A stretch of DNA of 64,000 nucleotides from Arthrobacter sp. CAN_C5 (GCF_017875735.1 NZ_JAGGMZ010000001.1:2108001-2172000); one strand, 5' to 3'. Counted from the first letter of the stretch, positions 1 through 9,082 are shown. The notes: generated from the sequence alone by a model not told the origin. Made by a program: numbers and translations.

Positions 1-224
1 AACGCCGCGTTAAGGTCTGCGGCTCGCGCTTCTGGCGTGGCTCCAAGCTGGCGGGTTGTCGGGTACTCGACCGGAATGAGACCGGTCGCCTCTGTCAGTC
101 GTCGCATTGCCTGCTCATGAACGGCGGGAGCGAAACCGGGGGCCGCAAAGGATGGGGACAGGACCGCCACACGGTCCCCGCTATGAAGCTTTGGAGCCTC
201 CAGGCCGTCCCCCCACATATCCAT
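1..224 (-). CDS. S66 LD-carboxypeptidase-like protein, N-terminal part (runs off window)
   Basis: The minus strand reads MDMWGDGL from 224 and then a GDRVAVLSPSFAAPGFAP stretch. This resembles the N-terminal segment of peptidase family S66 (LdcA/MccF type), which cleaves L,D-peptide bonds in muropeptides or microcin-like adducts. The frame stays open to the window edge, so only about 75 residues are seen; the catalytic Ser, Glu and His would lie outside. A second, broken copy of the same N-terminus lies at 16.94-17.23 kb. Similarity between the two begins a few residues before the ATG (C-F/L-N-G), so the true start could be slightly upstream of 224, although a TGA in this frame limits it to about 20 codons. 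Confidence 0.6.
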   Translation of the reverse strand, partial: MDMWGDGLEAPKLHSGDRVAVLSPSFAAPGFAPAVHEQAMRRLTEATGLIPVEYPTTRQLGATPEARAADLNAA

Positions 225-497
225 CCCGCCATTGAAGCACACGAAGGATATGCATCAGTCGGCTATACCTGCGCTGGCGGAACGGATCGGGGTATCGCCG
301 TCGTACCTGGCCGACAGAGAAGGAACCGCATAGTAATTTTCCTCTGCCATGCCCAGCACCGCCCTCACCGAATGAACTCGCCACGACGCTATCAGCCGAG
401 ACTTTTCCTCTGAGGGTGGGGCGGAGCGTAGTGTCAGAGCTGCCCACAATCCGGTTCGCCGCGACCAATCGGGCAATGATCCTACAAGGGAGGGCGC
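225..497. other. Intergenic region, divergent promoters presumed
   Basis: This region lies between the minus-strand carboxypeptidase and the plus-strand epimerase. The open frames here are short and not protein-like. I see no clear hairpin or operator. Confidence 0.4.
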
Positions 498-1451
498 GTG
501 CGGGCCATCATTCTTGGCGGTACCGGTGCAATCGGTGGAGCCACGGCGGCAAGGTTCGCTGCCGCGGGCTGGGACGTTGACGTTACCGGGCGTGATCATG
601 CATCGATGCCAGGCGAGCTTGCGGCAGTGGGTGTCCGTTTCCACTCGATTCCCCGGAGCGATGTGCATGCCATTGAACGGCTCGTCGGCGCCGGGGCTGA
701 GGTTCTGGTGGATCTGCTCGCCTACCGGGGCACCGACGTCGAGGCACTGCTCCCCGCGCTGTCGTCCGTCGCTTGCCCGGTCCTAGTTTCCGGCAGGGCC
801 GTCTACGTCGACCCGGTTGGCAGGCACCTTAACGGCGACGTCACACCACGCTTCCCAGGGCCGATCAGCGAGCAGACGCCGACGCTGCCGCCAGCCGGCG
901 ACGGCGTCGACCCCTTCACGCGTGAAGGATACGCGCCGTCCAAGGTGGCCGCCGAGCAGGTGGCATTGAACAGCGGCCTACCGTTTACCGTGATCCGTCC
1001 GTCGAAGGTCCATGGCCGCTGGGCCAGGAATCCACGCACCCGGTTCTTCATCGAACGCATGCTGCGCGGCGACGACACGATCGCGCTTGCCCATCGAGGT
1101 GCCACAGTGGACCATCTGACCGCGGCCACGAACACAGCCGTTCTCATCGCTGCTGTCGCCGCCATGCCCGAAGCGCGGGTCCTTAATAGCGCCGACCCGG
1201 ATACGCCGACAGCGGAGCAGATCGTCCAGGTGATCGCCGCCCGGTTGGGATGGAGCGGGAGCCTCAATCTCCTGGCTGAATCACCCGATCCCAACCCGGG
1301 TGCTCACCCCTGGTTCACCCCTCACCCCCTTGTGCTGGAGACCGCAGCCTCCGAACGTCTCGGCTACCAGCCGGTCGGTACCAGTTTGGAGCTACTCGAG
1401 GAAGAAATCGATTGGGTGGTCGGCGAGCTCGCCCACCACCCGCATGCCTAG
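498..1451 (+). CDS. NAD(P)-dependent epimerase/dehydratase family protein
   Basis: This is a 317-residue extended short-chain dehydrogenase-type protein. A Rossmann dinucleotide motif GGTGAIGG sits at residues 7-14, and a YAPSK segment near residue 150 supplies the YxxxK active-site pair of the family. Members act on nucleotide sugars or similar substrates; the substrate here cannot be told from sequence. The GTG start at 498 follows a good GGGAGGG ribosome site. The gene stands alone, convergent with the SRPBCC gene that follows. Confidence 0.8.
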   Translation: MRAIILGGTGAIGGATAARFAAAGWDVDVTGRDHASMPGELAAVGVRFHSIPRSDVHAIERLVGAGAEVLVDLLAYRGTDVEALLPALSSVACPVLVSGRAVYVDPVGRHLNGDVTPRFPGPISEQTPTLPPAGDGVDPFTREGYAPSKVAAEQVALNSGLPFTVIRPSKVHGRWARNPRTRFFIERMLRGDDTIALAHRGATVDHLTAATNTAVLIAAVAAMPEARVLNSADPDTPTAEQIVQVIAARLGWSGSLNLLAESPDPNPGAHPWFTPHPLVLETAASERLGYQPVGTSLELLEEEIDWVVGELAHHPHA

Positions 1452-1490
1452 GACGAAACTGCGGACTCCCACGGGCCGGTGAACCGGTCG

Positions 1491-1949
1491 TTAGAGCGAT
1501 TCGGCCTTCGCCGCTATTTCCGTGAGGTCCTTCGCGAGTGCGTTGCGGGTCATGCGTAGTCCGAGTTTGCCGAAGATTGCCAATCCCACTCTGGTCAGGA
1601 GGGAGGGGTTGGCCGGCTCCCCTCCGAAGGTCATGGTGAGGTCGGTGCCGCCGTCGCGCTCGACCAGCGTCATGCGGGAGGTGTAGTCGGCGCCGTCCTG
1701 CAGCGCCCTCACCGTGGTGCTGTGGGGCGCGTCGGACTGGGTCACCCACATCTCAACCGTCTCTGTCCTGCCCATCATGGTGCGGGTCTCTTTCCAGCGG
1801 GTTCCCTCCCCATAGGGTCCCGCGCTCAGCATCTCGACTGATTGAACGCCCGAAAGAGTCGAAGCTGAACCGGGGATGTCAGAAATGACCGTCCACACCT
1901 TCTCCGCGGAGGCGTTGACGTGCTGGGTGAGGCTGATGGTGTGGTCCAT
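1491..1949 (-). CDS. SRPBCC family protein (polyketide cyclase/dehydrase-like)
   Basis: This 152-residue single-domain protein opens with a strand containing NASAEKVWTVISDIPG, typical of START/Bet v1-like (SRPBCC) ligand-binding folds. The C-terminal helix (ALAKDLTEIAAKAESL) closes the cavity in this family. The length is normal for the family. Such proteins bind hydrophobic ligands or act as cyclases, and the ligand is not predictable. It is transcribed alone, convergent with the epimerase gene. Confidence 0.75.
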   Translation of the reverse strand: MDHTISLTQHVNASAEKVWTVISDIPGSASTLSGVQSVEMLSAGPYGEGTRWKETRTMMGRTETVEMWVTQSDAPHSTTVRALQDGADYTSRMTLVERDGGTDLTMTFGGEPANPSLLTRVGLAIFGKLGLRMTRNALAKDLTEIAAKAESL

Positions 1950-2034
1950 GTCCCCGAGCCTAGTCCTGATGCTTCCGTCCCGCGTTGCATCTCACCGGTC
2001 GCTATCGCTGCGAAGGACCAGCAGTCAGCGGCTG

Positions 2035-2178
2035 CGACGGTATACATTTCGGGGTTGGTGAGGTGGATGAGTTGGCTGAAGAAGTCGCTCCAGGTTCAGA
2101 TGAACGTGAAGATCGTGGTGGTGGCCAGAGCCGGGAGCATCAGCGGGAGGATGATTTTGGAGAAGATTTTGAAGTGAC
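2035..2178 (-). pseudogene. Sugar ABC transporter permease (MalG-type) C-terminal fragment
   Basis: The minus strand encodes a stretch like the last membrane segments of carbohydrate ABC permeases: ILPLMLPALATTTIFTFI, then a TGA stop at 2096-2098 exactly where families have Trp, then TWSDFFSQLIHLTNPEMYTVA. The pattern of a proline-rich EAA-loop exit followed by FxxxWxDFF is characteristic of MalG/UgpE-like inner-membrane permeases. Both ends are missing. With the ROK and LacI pieces beside it, this looks like the wreck of a sugar-uptake operon. Confidence 0.65.
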
Positions 2179-2232
2179 CGCGCCCAGTGATCGTGTGGCT
2201 TCACCGCTAACCGATCACCACCCGTGAGCTAG

Positions 2233-2757
2233 GCGTCCGGCTACGTATGCCACGCGGCCAAAGACGCTTCCCTGGCGGCGGAAGCCGAGCTCATCTTCGG
2301 AGCTGGCGCAGGCCAGCGGAATATTGTCTACCTCAACGGCGGTGCGAGCGGGATCGGTGGCGGCCTCGTCTCCGACGGAACGCTGCTGCGGGGCTCCTCG
2401 GGGTACGCGGGGGAAATCGGCCACACATTCGTCCGCACCAGCAGGAGCGACGATCTCGACAGCCAAGTGGCACGCCAGTTGGGGTATCTAGGCATAGCCC
2501 TCCGTAATGCGGTCACCACCCTCAACCCGGACGCCATCGTCCTCGACGAATTCCTCGGCGTTCTTCACGCCCTGTCCCCGGCTACTCTGAACAACCACCT
2601 GCTGTCGCAGGCGTTGGGCGGACCGGCGAGCGAGGTAACCATCCACCGCACTGAGCTGGGCTCCGATCTGATGATGATCGGAGCCGCCGAATTGGCCTTT
2701 ACACAGTTCCTTTCCAATCCTGCCGGCACTGGTTCGCTGCCGACGGCGGGGAGCTAG
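2233..2757 (+). pseudogene. ROK family protein, truncated and internally deleted
   Basis: An open frame with no proper start encodes NIVYLNGGASGIGGGLVSDG and a GEIGH motif, hallmarks of ROK sugar kinases and ROK-type repressors (ATP/sugar site and a zinc-ligand His). It then jumps directly to the C-terminal helices (LGYLGIALRNAVTTLNPDAIVLD). The N-terminal half, including any HTH or phosphate-binding loop, and the roughly 50 residues normally holding the CxCGxxGC zinc cluster are absent. It is therefore a remnant. The stop at 2755 abuts a possible LacI remnant on the other strand. Confidence 0.7.
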
Positions 2758-2829
2758 TCTGGAAAGAGGAGTCCGTTGCTGTCGATGGTGCCACGGACCA
2801 CAAGGCGCTCGTTGTGCGAGCGTCGTTCC
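2755..2829 (-). pseudogene. Possible LacI-family regulator C-terminal tail
   Basis: Only 24 codons are open, reading RLVVRGTIDSNGLLFPD before a TAG. The LVVRGT run followed by a short tail matches how LacI/GalR proteins often end. An in-frame TAG precedes it, so nothing more of the gene survives in this frame. The context (ROK and sugar permease fragments) agrees, but the match is short. Confidence 0.35.
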
Positions 2830-3044
2830 TACAACCTGTCAGGGGTTACCCACTGGTTGCTCCCGAAGCCGAGGTAGAGGATCACCCTTCCCGACCGTTC
2901 TGTCTCCCATTGAGCGACATGGCAGTCCCATTGTGCAACAGTCAAAGCATGCACTGGTCAATTTGACTACACTTCAAGCCTGGGGACCGCTAAACCTGGT
3001 CATCCTGACTGCGAATAACCTGACCGAGAGATGAAGGAGCACCC

Positions 3045-3533
3045 ATGGTTGCCACCAGGGATCATCGTCCCATCCGGGACGCCATTGATCGGGCCGTCCT
3101 CGAGGCATTGGACGCCGACTCACGCATGACTGTGCTCGCCATCGCGCACCGCACCGGCCTGGCCCGTGGCACAGTCCAGGCCCGGTTGGAGCGATACGAG
3201 CGCGAAGGTGCGCTGAGGGATCACAGCGTCCGCATAGCACCCGAGGCGCTTGGCCTGAACATTTCAGCGCACGTCGCGGCGGAGCTCGATCAGCACAGAA
3301 TCGATGTTGCGGTGGAGGGCCTCCGGGCTATCCCGGAAATCATTGAATGCCTCGCTCCCGCAGGTGAGACAGACCTTCTCTGCCGGGTTGTCGCCCGCGA
3401 CCCGGACGACCTGTATCGGGTCTCCGAAGAAATCCGCCTCTGCCCAGGAATTCTGCGCACCCGAACAAGTATGTTCCTGCGCCAACCCATCCCCTACCGC
3501 ATGAGTCCGCTGCTCGCGGCGCTCGGCAGCTAA
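3045..3533 (+). CDS. Lrp/AsnC family transcriptional regulator
   Basis: This 162-residue protein has an N-terminal winged HTH (IDRAVLEALDADSRMTVLAIAHRTGLARGTVQARLERYEREG) followed by a RAM-type ligand-binding/oligomerisation domain ending near residue 150. Family members sense amino acids or related metabolites as octamers. The HAD dehalogenase gene starts 15 nt downstream in the same direction, so the two are probably co-transcribed. An AAGGAGG that overlaps this stop region serves the next gene. Confidence 0.85.
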   Translation: MVATRDHRPIRDAIDRAVLEALDADSRMTVLAIAHRTGLARGTVQARLERYEREGALRDHSVRIAPEALGLNISAHVAAELDQHRIDVAVEGLRAIPEIIECLAPAGETDLLCRVVARDPDDLYRVSEEIRLCPGILRTRTSMFLRQPIPYRMSPLLAALGS

Positions 3534-3547
3534 GGAGGACCATCCCC

Positions 3548-4222
3548 GTGTCCACGAACCCCTCTGCGCTGATCTTTGACGTTAACGAGACACTGTCAGA
3601 TCTGGCGCCGCTGCAATCCACCTTCATCGACGCCGGATTGGCCAGCGATCTTCCCCGACCGTGGTTCGCGGAGTTGCTCCGCGACGGTTTTGCCCTGACC
3701 GCTTCGGGTAGCAACCCCTTGTTCGCGGACCTCGCCTCGGACAGCTTTCACCGCCTTCTCATGCAGAATCTGGGGCCAGCCGACTATCGGGAGCACATCG
3801 ATCACCTGTTGACTGCGTTCAGAAACCTTCCCCTCCACGCGGATGTAGCGCCGGGTGTCGAGGCACTCAGCGCAATCACCCAACTCGTGACGCTCAGTAA
3901 CGGCGCCGCTGCCGTTGCCGAATCCCTGCTGACCCGGGGCGGCATCCGGGACAGATTCTCGCGGCTGCTGAGTGTTCAGGACGCACAGCTCTGGAAGCCT
4001 GCCCGCCCGGCCTACGAGTACGCCGCTCAGGAGACCGGCCATGCGCCCGAGGACCTGATGCTGGTCGCGGTACACCCATGGGATATCCACGGAGCAAACG
4101 CCGCCGGCGTCCAGACCGCGTGGATCAACCGGTCCGCGGCCGCTTATCCGTCCTACTTCTCCCCGCCCGACGTCGTAGCGCGCGATCTAGTGGATCTGGC
4201 GAAAATACTCCAGGAGGGCTGA
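3548..4222 (+). CDS. Haloacid dehalogenase type II-like HAD hydrolase
   Basis: This 224-residue HAD protein has motif I FDVNETLSDL with the nucleophilic Asp near residue 10, motif II TLSNGAAAV near residue 117, and the motif III/IV region ending in VAVHPWDIHGANAAG. The arrangement matches type II 2-haloacid dehalogenases and related phosphatases. The GTG start at 3548 has an ideal AAGGAGGA site. The true substrate is uncertain, since many such proteins act on small phosphorylated or halogenated acids. It is cytoplasmic and likely in an operon with the AsnC gene. Confidence 0.8.
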   Translation: MSTNPSALIFDVNETLSDLAPLQSTFIDAGLASDLPRPWFAELLRDGFALTASGSNPLFADLASDSFHRLLMQNLGPADYREHIDHLLTAFRNLPLHADVAPGVEALSAITQLVTLSNGAAAVAESLLTRGGIRDRFSRLLSVQDAQLWKPARPAYEYAAQETGHAPEDLMLVAVHPWDIHGANAAGVQTAWINRSAAAYPSYFSPPDVVARDLVDLAKILQEG

Positions 4223-4309
4223 TCCGACCAGGTACCCTCGTGACAGCCACCGCCTCCCCCACGACAGCCCGGAGGAAGGCTCCCCCGGGCTATCTGTATC
4301 CGCTGTGCG

Positions 4310-5341
4310 TCAGCTGGTCCGCGGGGAGCTCTGCGTTAGAAGATCGGCGTGGTGCATAGCGGCGACATTGGGGTGGGCTCGGAGCCGGTAGCGGAGCGCG
4401 TTGTCCCCGTAGGTTTCCAGGATTGGGCTGTTGGTCGGATCCACCGAGAGCCCGCCGGCTTTGGCGTGAAACTCCGGACTCATTCTCAGCGCAGGCATGG
4501 TGGCGTCCAGCGCGGGGTTGTAGAAAAAGGGCAGGGAGATCCGTTCGGCGCCGTCTGCCGGTGAGATCACGCGGTGCAGGGTCGCCTTGAGGAATCCGTT
4601 GGTGGCAAGCTCAAGCATTTCGCCAATGTTGACGACGAAGGTCCCGGGAACCTCAGGCACGTCGATCCACTTGCCCTGGTGTTCGACCTGGAGTCCGCCC
4701 TTTCCGGGTTCAACGAGGAGGAGTGTCAGCACGCCGCCGTCGCGGTGTGACCCGACGCCCTGCTTGGGCTTGTCTCCGGTTTCCCGCGGATAGCGCACAA
4801 TTTTGAGCATCGGAAAGGCCCTGGCGCCAAACGCTTCGTCAAAGCTATTCGACGGTGCGCCCAGGGACACCGCTATCGCCCGCAGCAGATCCATGGAAAT
4901 GGCACTCAGGCGCTGTGTCCACTCAGAAACAATTTCCTGCATCTCGGGCAGGTCAGTTGGCCACAGATTGGGACCTTCCAGGCGCCAATAGTCGGCCACG
5001 CCCGGGCCCGGCTTGACGGCGTCGCGGTCCACACCGATGTCGATCTGCTCGCGCCAGTCCACGGCCCGGTCGGTGAGCTCGGCGCCCATCCTGGTATAGC
5101 CGCGGAACTGGGGACTGTTGACGTTTTCCAGCTCGAGCTTCTGCTCCTCGGACAAATCGAAGAAGCGACGGGAGACGGCGAGCATCTGATCGGTGAGGTC
5201 CTGGGGTATGCCATGACCGCCCAGGTAGAGGAAGCCGACGTCGTGCATCGCGTCGCGCAGATCGTCCCTGAATTGTGCGGCCTCTTCCTGACCCGCGCTC
5301 AGTCGTGAGTAGTCCAGGACGGGCAATGATTCGAGTGACAA
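4310..5341 (-). CDS. Fe(II)/2-oxoglutarate-dependent dioxygenase, isopenicillin N synthase family
   Basis: This 343-residue enzyme has the DIOX_N region at the start (VLDYSRLS...GFLYLGGHGIP) and the 2OG-Fe(II) core at about 180-300. The iron triad is visible as HRD in GVGSHRDGGVLT and the distal His in LHRVISP, and the 2-oxoglutarate Arg/Ser pair as RISLPFF. Length and order are standard. Bacterial relatives oxidise small molecules or amino-acid derivatives; the product is unknown. It is transcribed alone and convergent with the HAD gene. Confidence 0.85.
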   Translation of the reverse strand: MSLESLPVLDYSRLSAGQEEAAQFRDDLRDAMHDVGFLYLGGHGIPQDLTDQMLAVSRRFFDLSEEQKLELENVNSPQFRGYTRMGAELTDRAVDWREQIDIGVDRDAVKPGPGVADYWRLEGPNLWPTDLPEMQEIVSEWTQRLSAISMDLLRAIAVSLGAPSNSFDEAFGARAFPMLKIVRYPRETGDKPKQGVGSHRDGGVLTLLLVEPGKGGLQVEHQGKWIDVPEVPGTFVVNIGEMLELATNGFLKATLHRVISPADGAERISLPFFYNPALDATMPALRMSPEFHAKAGGLSVDPTNSPILETYGDNALRYRLRAHPNVAAMHHADLLTQSSPRTS

Positions 5342-5647
5342 GGTCGTAAAGTCCTTTGAAGCGAAGTGAGGAAAACAAGATCCGGATGCGCTTAAACGTT
5401 ACGACTGCAGCCGCTCAGAACGGCGTTCGCGTTGCGAAGTGTGTCATTTTGGGCGTGGATCGGGTGCTTGGCGTTCGGAGAGCAGACCTCTCCAGCCTGG
5501 ACAGGTCCGTGGTGCGCCGCCATGGGTGCCGTCCACTGGACGCAAACCTATCACTCGGCGTCGGCGTTCCCAGTGGCCTGGCCACTTGTCCTCGTGGCAG
5601 GCCACCGGGCAGCCTGGAAGCGCACCACCGCACTTCTTCGGCGAACC
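5342..5647. other. Intergenic region without a recognisable gene
   Basis: About 300 nt separate the oxygenase start from the universal stress protein stop. The upstream part should hold the oxygenase promoter. The overlapping open frames here are basic, repetitive in composition and unlike known proteins. Confidence 0.4.
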
Positions 5648-6079
5648 CTAGGAAGCAGTCTTGACCACCAGTACGTCGCAGGGAGCGTTGTGCACGACGC
5701 TCCACGCGACGCTTCCCAGAACCCGCAACAGTCCGGTCATACCCACGTTGCCAACAACCAGCAACTGGGCACCTATGCGATCGGCTTCCTCGATGAGGAC
5801 ATCCTGCGGTTTGCCCCGGCCCGCGGCCGAACGGACCTTCACCGAGGGGTGCTCTTCGCGCAGTTTCACCGCCACCCGCTCAGCCAACTTCAGAGCCTGC
5901 TCGGCGTCGTCCAGTATCCAGGTGTCATTTCCGATCCGGACAACCTCAGTGTTGCCCTTGATGTGCGCGCTGAGCACCACAAGCTCCACTCCCAGGCCCT
6001 CGGCAAGGACCGCGGCGCGCGAAGCGGCCATATACGCGGTGTCGCTGCCATCGACCCCAACAACCACATTTCCTGCCAT
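5648..6079 (-). CDS. Universal stress protein (UspA family)
   Basis: This 143-residue single-domain Usp begins NVVVGVDGSDTAYMA. Near residues 109-127 it carries GNVGMTGLLRVLGSVAWSVV, corresponding to the G-2x-G-9x-G-S/T nucleotide-binding loop of ATP-binding Usp proteins. The C-terminal strand CDVLVVK closes the fold. It is presumably a soluble stress or dormancy factor. It has a good GAGGA ribosome site and is monocistronic. Confidence 0.85.
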   Translation of the reverse strand: MAGNVVVGVDGSDTAYMAASRAAVLAEGLGVELVVLSAHIKGNTEVVRIGNDTWILDDAEQALKLAERVAVKLREEHPSVKVRSAAGRGKPQDVLIEEADRIGAQLLVVGNVGMTGLLRVLGSVAWSVVHNAPCDVLVVKTAS

Positions 6080-6133
6080 GCTGGTTCCTCCTCAATTATC
6101 GATCCGCTTATAGCGGTATCCGGAGCCTACCGA

Positions 6134-6370
6134 AGTTAGCCGAAAAACCTCACTAGGCTAAGGCAGCCTTTCATTCCCCTGGACCGTGAGTCGAGGCTCT
6201 CCAACCCGGGCGGGACCGCTGGCGGGGACAGATTCAATTGGGATCTCTATTACGACGCCGACGCTGAGGCGGTGACCAGCGTGAACGGTGTTGGCCCGGC
6301 AGGCAGTGGAGCGACCCTTGCCGCCTACGGTCCCCCGGGCCGAGGGCAGGATGAAACGTATCCCGGTTAG
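6134..6370 (+). other. Unassigned open frame, possible gene fragment
   Basis: From a TAG near 6134 to the TAG at 6368, one plus frame is open without any normal start codon and reads with a protein-like mixture (FNWDLYYDADAEAVTSVNGVG). I do not recognise it. It may be the tail of a lost gene or chance in high-GC DNA. It overlaps the last bases of the minus-strand gene at 6367. Confidence 0.2.
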
Positions 6371-6738
6371 GTGACGGGCACTTCTACATCGACGATGCCG
6401 ACAAACCGGCTCCCAATTCCTTCGTACTCGCTGCGAACGAGACTCGGCATTGCCTGCGGGATTTCATCGTGGGAGTGGTGGGCACAGGAGACATAGGTGA
6501 ACGGCGGCCACCATTTCTTCGGCCGGGCAGCTTCCGAGAAACCACAGACCACACAGGTCAGCTGGACCCAGACAGGCCGCTTGCCCGTCCGGTTTTCCCT
6601 GGACTGGACGAGCCAGGCTGGGGGATTTTCCACCAGCTCCGACAGTTCGGCGTCGGTCAGCCTGCTGGGGATACCGTGGCGGTGTGCCATCTCCAGCGGA
6701 ATATCGAGAATCTGAGCTGCTTCACGTCGTGTAACCAC
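6367..6738 (-). CDS. Conserved-looking small protein with HTH-like N-terminus and Cys pairs
   Basis: The 123 residues start TRREAAQILDIPLEMAHRHGIP, resembling the DNA-recognition helix pair of excisionase/MerR-like or resolvase-type HTHs. The middle carries a CVVC pair and a later CAHH, which could bind zinc. No family can be named. It stands alone between intergenic stretches. Confidence 0.5.
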   Translation of the reverse strand: MVTRREAAQILDIPLEMAHRHGIPSRLTDAELSELVENPPAWLVQSRENRTGKRPVWVQLTCVVCGFSEAARPKKWWPPFTYVSCAHHSHDEIPQAMPSLVRSEYEGIGSRFVGIVDVEVPVT

Positions 6739-6936
6739 CAGTTAAAGATACGGGATGCGGGACCTGGCCGTCCGTCCGGTCTGGTTGCACAGGAATGATT
6801 GCGTTGAGGCGGCTCGTGATAGCCGTCCTCACCTGAGGCGAAGCTGGGTATCGGAACGGATGGGATGGCAGCGGCGGGTCGGTGTCCGATGCCGTCGCCC
6901 CTTTCTTGCGTCCTAGCTTTCAATTAGGATCCAACG

Positions 6937-8031
6937 GTGGACACTTCGCTGAAGTACCATCCCTACCACCCGAAAACGCCACCGCTGACCGAGAACGACC
7001 CGGTAGTGGAGTGGCTCCTGAAAAGCGATCCTGCGATCCGGTGGCAGGTGTTGCGCGATCTCCTCGACGCCCCGCAGGGTGAGGTAGTAACAGAGCGGGC
7101 GCGGGTGGAACACGTGGGGTGGGGCGCTCGGTTGCTCGCCTTGCGGGCACCCGATGGGCAGTGGGCGGACGGCGCATGCTTCCCGAATACCGCGGCGTTC
7201 GCCGAAAGCACGGCGCAGGCCCTTGCTGCTGGTGAGCCACCGCCGTCGTTCCCATCACCTGACGTGGAACCGACCGAGACACCAGGTGAACAGCCGGGGC
7301 AACCATGGACCTCTACCTACCCGGTGCTGCTCGACCTGTGTCACTTGGGCTTACCTCCGAACAGCGCTGTGATGCGTGAGACAGCCCGGCTGGTCGCGCG
7401 CAACTGCCGGTGGGAGTACGACGGATTGCCCTTCTTCGCCGGTGAAGTCGACTGCTGCATCAATGCCGGCACGATACTGATCGGCACCTACCTAGGCGTC
7501 AACGTCGGCCCGGTAGTGCAGCGACTCGTGGCCGACCAATTGCCTGATGGTGGCTGGAACTGCTGGGCCGAGTCGCGTTCGGCTCCCGGATCTTTCGCGA
7601 GCACTCTTGACGTGGTCGACGCCTTACTGAGGTGGGAGCGAAACACTGGTGGGTCCGACGAGGCCCGCCGGGCCCGTTATGAAGGCGAGGAGTATCTGCT
7701 TCGACGCAGCCTGTTCCGGTCCTTGCGCACCGGTGAGGTGGTGAACCCGAGATGGCTTCAGTTTCCCTACCCTCCCCGCTGGCACTATGACCTGCTCAAG
7801 GCGACAAGCTACTTCGCCCTGCGTGGCGGACCGGCTGATCCGCGGCTGGCCGAGGCGGTCGAACATGTTCGCGCGAAGCGTCAGCCAGATGGAGGTTGGC
7901 TGCTGGATAAGACTCACCCCGGCGCGGTCCACTTTCGATTCGAAGAACCCGATGGCAGCTCGAGTCGGTGGAACACCCTCAGGGCACTGCGGGTTCTGCG
8001 CTGGTACGACGCAGCAAACATCTCCGGCTAG
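6937..8031 (+). CDS. Prenyltransferase/squalene-oxidase-repeat protein (terpene-cyclase-like fold)
   Basis: This 364-residue protein has QW-type repeats of alpha/alpha-toroid proteins: LPDGGWNCWAES near residue 195 and QPDGGWLLDKTH near residue 315, with a further RWQVLRDLLD segment near the start. Full squalene-hopene cyclases are about twice as long and have a DxDD motif; none is seen here. The protein is therefore likely a toroid-fold relative of unknown activity. GTG at 6937 is used, after an AGGA box. A strong hairpin follows the gene. Confidence 0.7.
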   Translation: MDTSLKYHPYHPKTPPLTENDPVVEWLLKSDPAIRWQVLRDLLDAPQGEVVTERARVEHVGWGARLLALRAPDGQWADGACFPNTAAFAESTAQALAAGEPPPSFPSPDVEPTETPGEQPGQPWTSTYPVLLDLCHLGLPPNSAVMRETARLVARNCRWEYDGLPFFAGEVDCCINAGTILIGTYLGVNVGPVVQRLVADQLPDGGWNCWAESRSAPGSFASTLDVVDALLRWERNTGGSDEARRARYEGEEYLLRRSLFRSLRTGEVVNPRWLQFPYPPRWHYDLLKATSYFALRGGPADPRLAEAVEHVRAKRQPDGGWLLDKTHPGAVHFRFEEPDGSSSRWNTLRALRVLRWYDAANISG

Positions 8032-8085
8032 CAAGTACGACACCGTGACAAAACAGCGGCATGTCGAGTCGGGGTTGGATGGAAC

Positions 8086-8131
8086 ACATAAGTGGCAGGT
8101 GCCCTCCGTCCAGGGTACCTGCCACTTATGT
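8086..8131. terminator. Bidirectional hairpin between convergent genes
   Basis: A perfect 15-bp inverted repeat, ACATAAGTGGCAGGT (8086-8100) and its complement (8117-8131), encloses a 16-nt loop. It sits between the convergent repeat-protein and LysM peptidase genes, the usual place for a shared terminator. No long T-run follows on either side. Confidence 0.75.
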
Positions 8132-8165
8132 TCAGTTCACGGAACGAGTCCGAGAGCTTGAGATG

Positions 8166-9074
8166 TTAGCCGGTGACTCGCACGAAGTATGAACCGGCGA
8201 GATCGGACAGTGGGTGCTCCATCGTCAGGTTGGCACCGTTCATGCCGCTGCTGATGACCTTGCCACCGCCAACGTAGATCGCGATGTGTCCGGCATTGAT
8301 CACGAGGTCACCCGGTGCTGGCGAGGATACAACCGAGCCGTACTGAGCGAACTGTGAGGGGCCGAGGTCGCCGACGTTCAGGCCGATGGAGCGCAGAGCG
8401 CGTTCGACGAGGACGGTGCAGTCCTGGATGGACCCGATCTGCCCATAGGCCGAAGCGACCAGTGCTGCGCCGACTCCGCTGGCTGGAACTGACGGAGCTG
8501 CCTTAGCTGCAGACGCAATCGGGGTGATGGGGCTGGAAGCCAAGGTCATCATTGCTGGTTCTGCGGAAACGGGTGCTGCTGCTGGAGCGGGTGCTGCTGC
8601 CTGAACGGCTGGTGCTGCTGCCGGAGCGACTGGTGCAGGTGCCGAGTAGAAGGCCTGGCTTGCAGTAGCTGCTGGCACGGCTGCCGCGCTGACGGCTGCC
8701 CCACCGGTGAGCTGGATCTGCTGTCCGGGGTAGATGACCGAGGCGTAGGACAGCCCGTTCTGCGCCAGGAGGGTGTCGAGGTTGATACCATTCTGTGCCG
8801 CGATTGCGCCCAGGGTGTCCCCGGCAGCAACAGTGTGAACTCCGGAAGCGGCGGGTGCTGAGACTGCGGAGGCGGTCGTTGCTTCGCCCTGCGTGTAGGT
8901 TCCTGCGTGGGCGGTCGCTCCGACGGAGAAGACGAGGCTGCCGGTCGCGACGGCGATGATGGCTGGCTTGCCCAGTGCTACGGCATTGGTCTTGGCGGAC
9001 TGGGTCAGACCTTCAAGAGCGATGGAGTGGGTGGTGGCCGCGCGGTGGCGTGCCGAAATGGACTTACGTGACAT
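8166..9074 (-). CDS. Secreted LysM and NlpC/P60-type cell-wall peptidase
   Basis: The likely 302-residue product starts at ATG 9074 (MSRKSISARHR), behind a GGGAGAGG ribosome site, rather than at an upstream in-frame codon that falls within the leader. A signal peptide/membrane segment (GKPAIIAVATGSLVFSVGATAHA) is followed by one LysM domain (HTVAAGDTLGAIAAQNG...YPGQQIQL), a long Ala/Pro linker and an NlpC/P60-like C-terminus with DCTVLVERAL (nucleophile Cys) and GHIAIYVGGG (His). It should cleave or remodel peptidoglycan outside the cell. The leader carries a c-di-AMP riboswitch-like sequence. Confidence 0.85.
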   Translation of the reverse strand: MSRKSISARHRAATTHSIALEGLTQSAKTNAVALGKPAIIAVATGSLVFSVGATAHAGTYTQGEATTASAVSAPAASGVHTVAAGDTLGAIAAQNGINLDTLLAQNGLSYASVIYPGQQIQLTGGAAVSAAAVPAATASQAFYSAPAPVAPAAAPAVQAAAPAPAAAPVSAEPAMMTLASSPITPIASAAKAAPSVPASGVGAALVASAYGQIGSIQDCTVLVERALRSIGLNVGDLGPSQFAQYGSVVSSPAPGDLVINAGHIAIYVGGGKVISSGMNGANLTMEHPLSDLAGSYFVRVTG

Positions 9075-9082
9075 GGTGGTTG

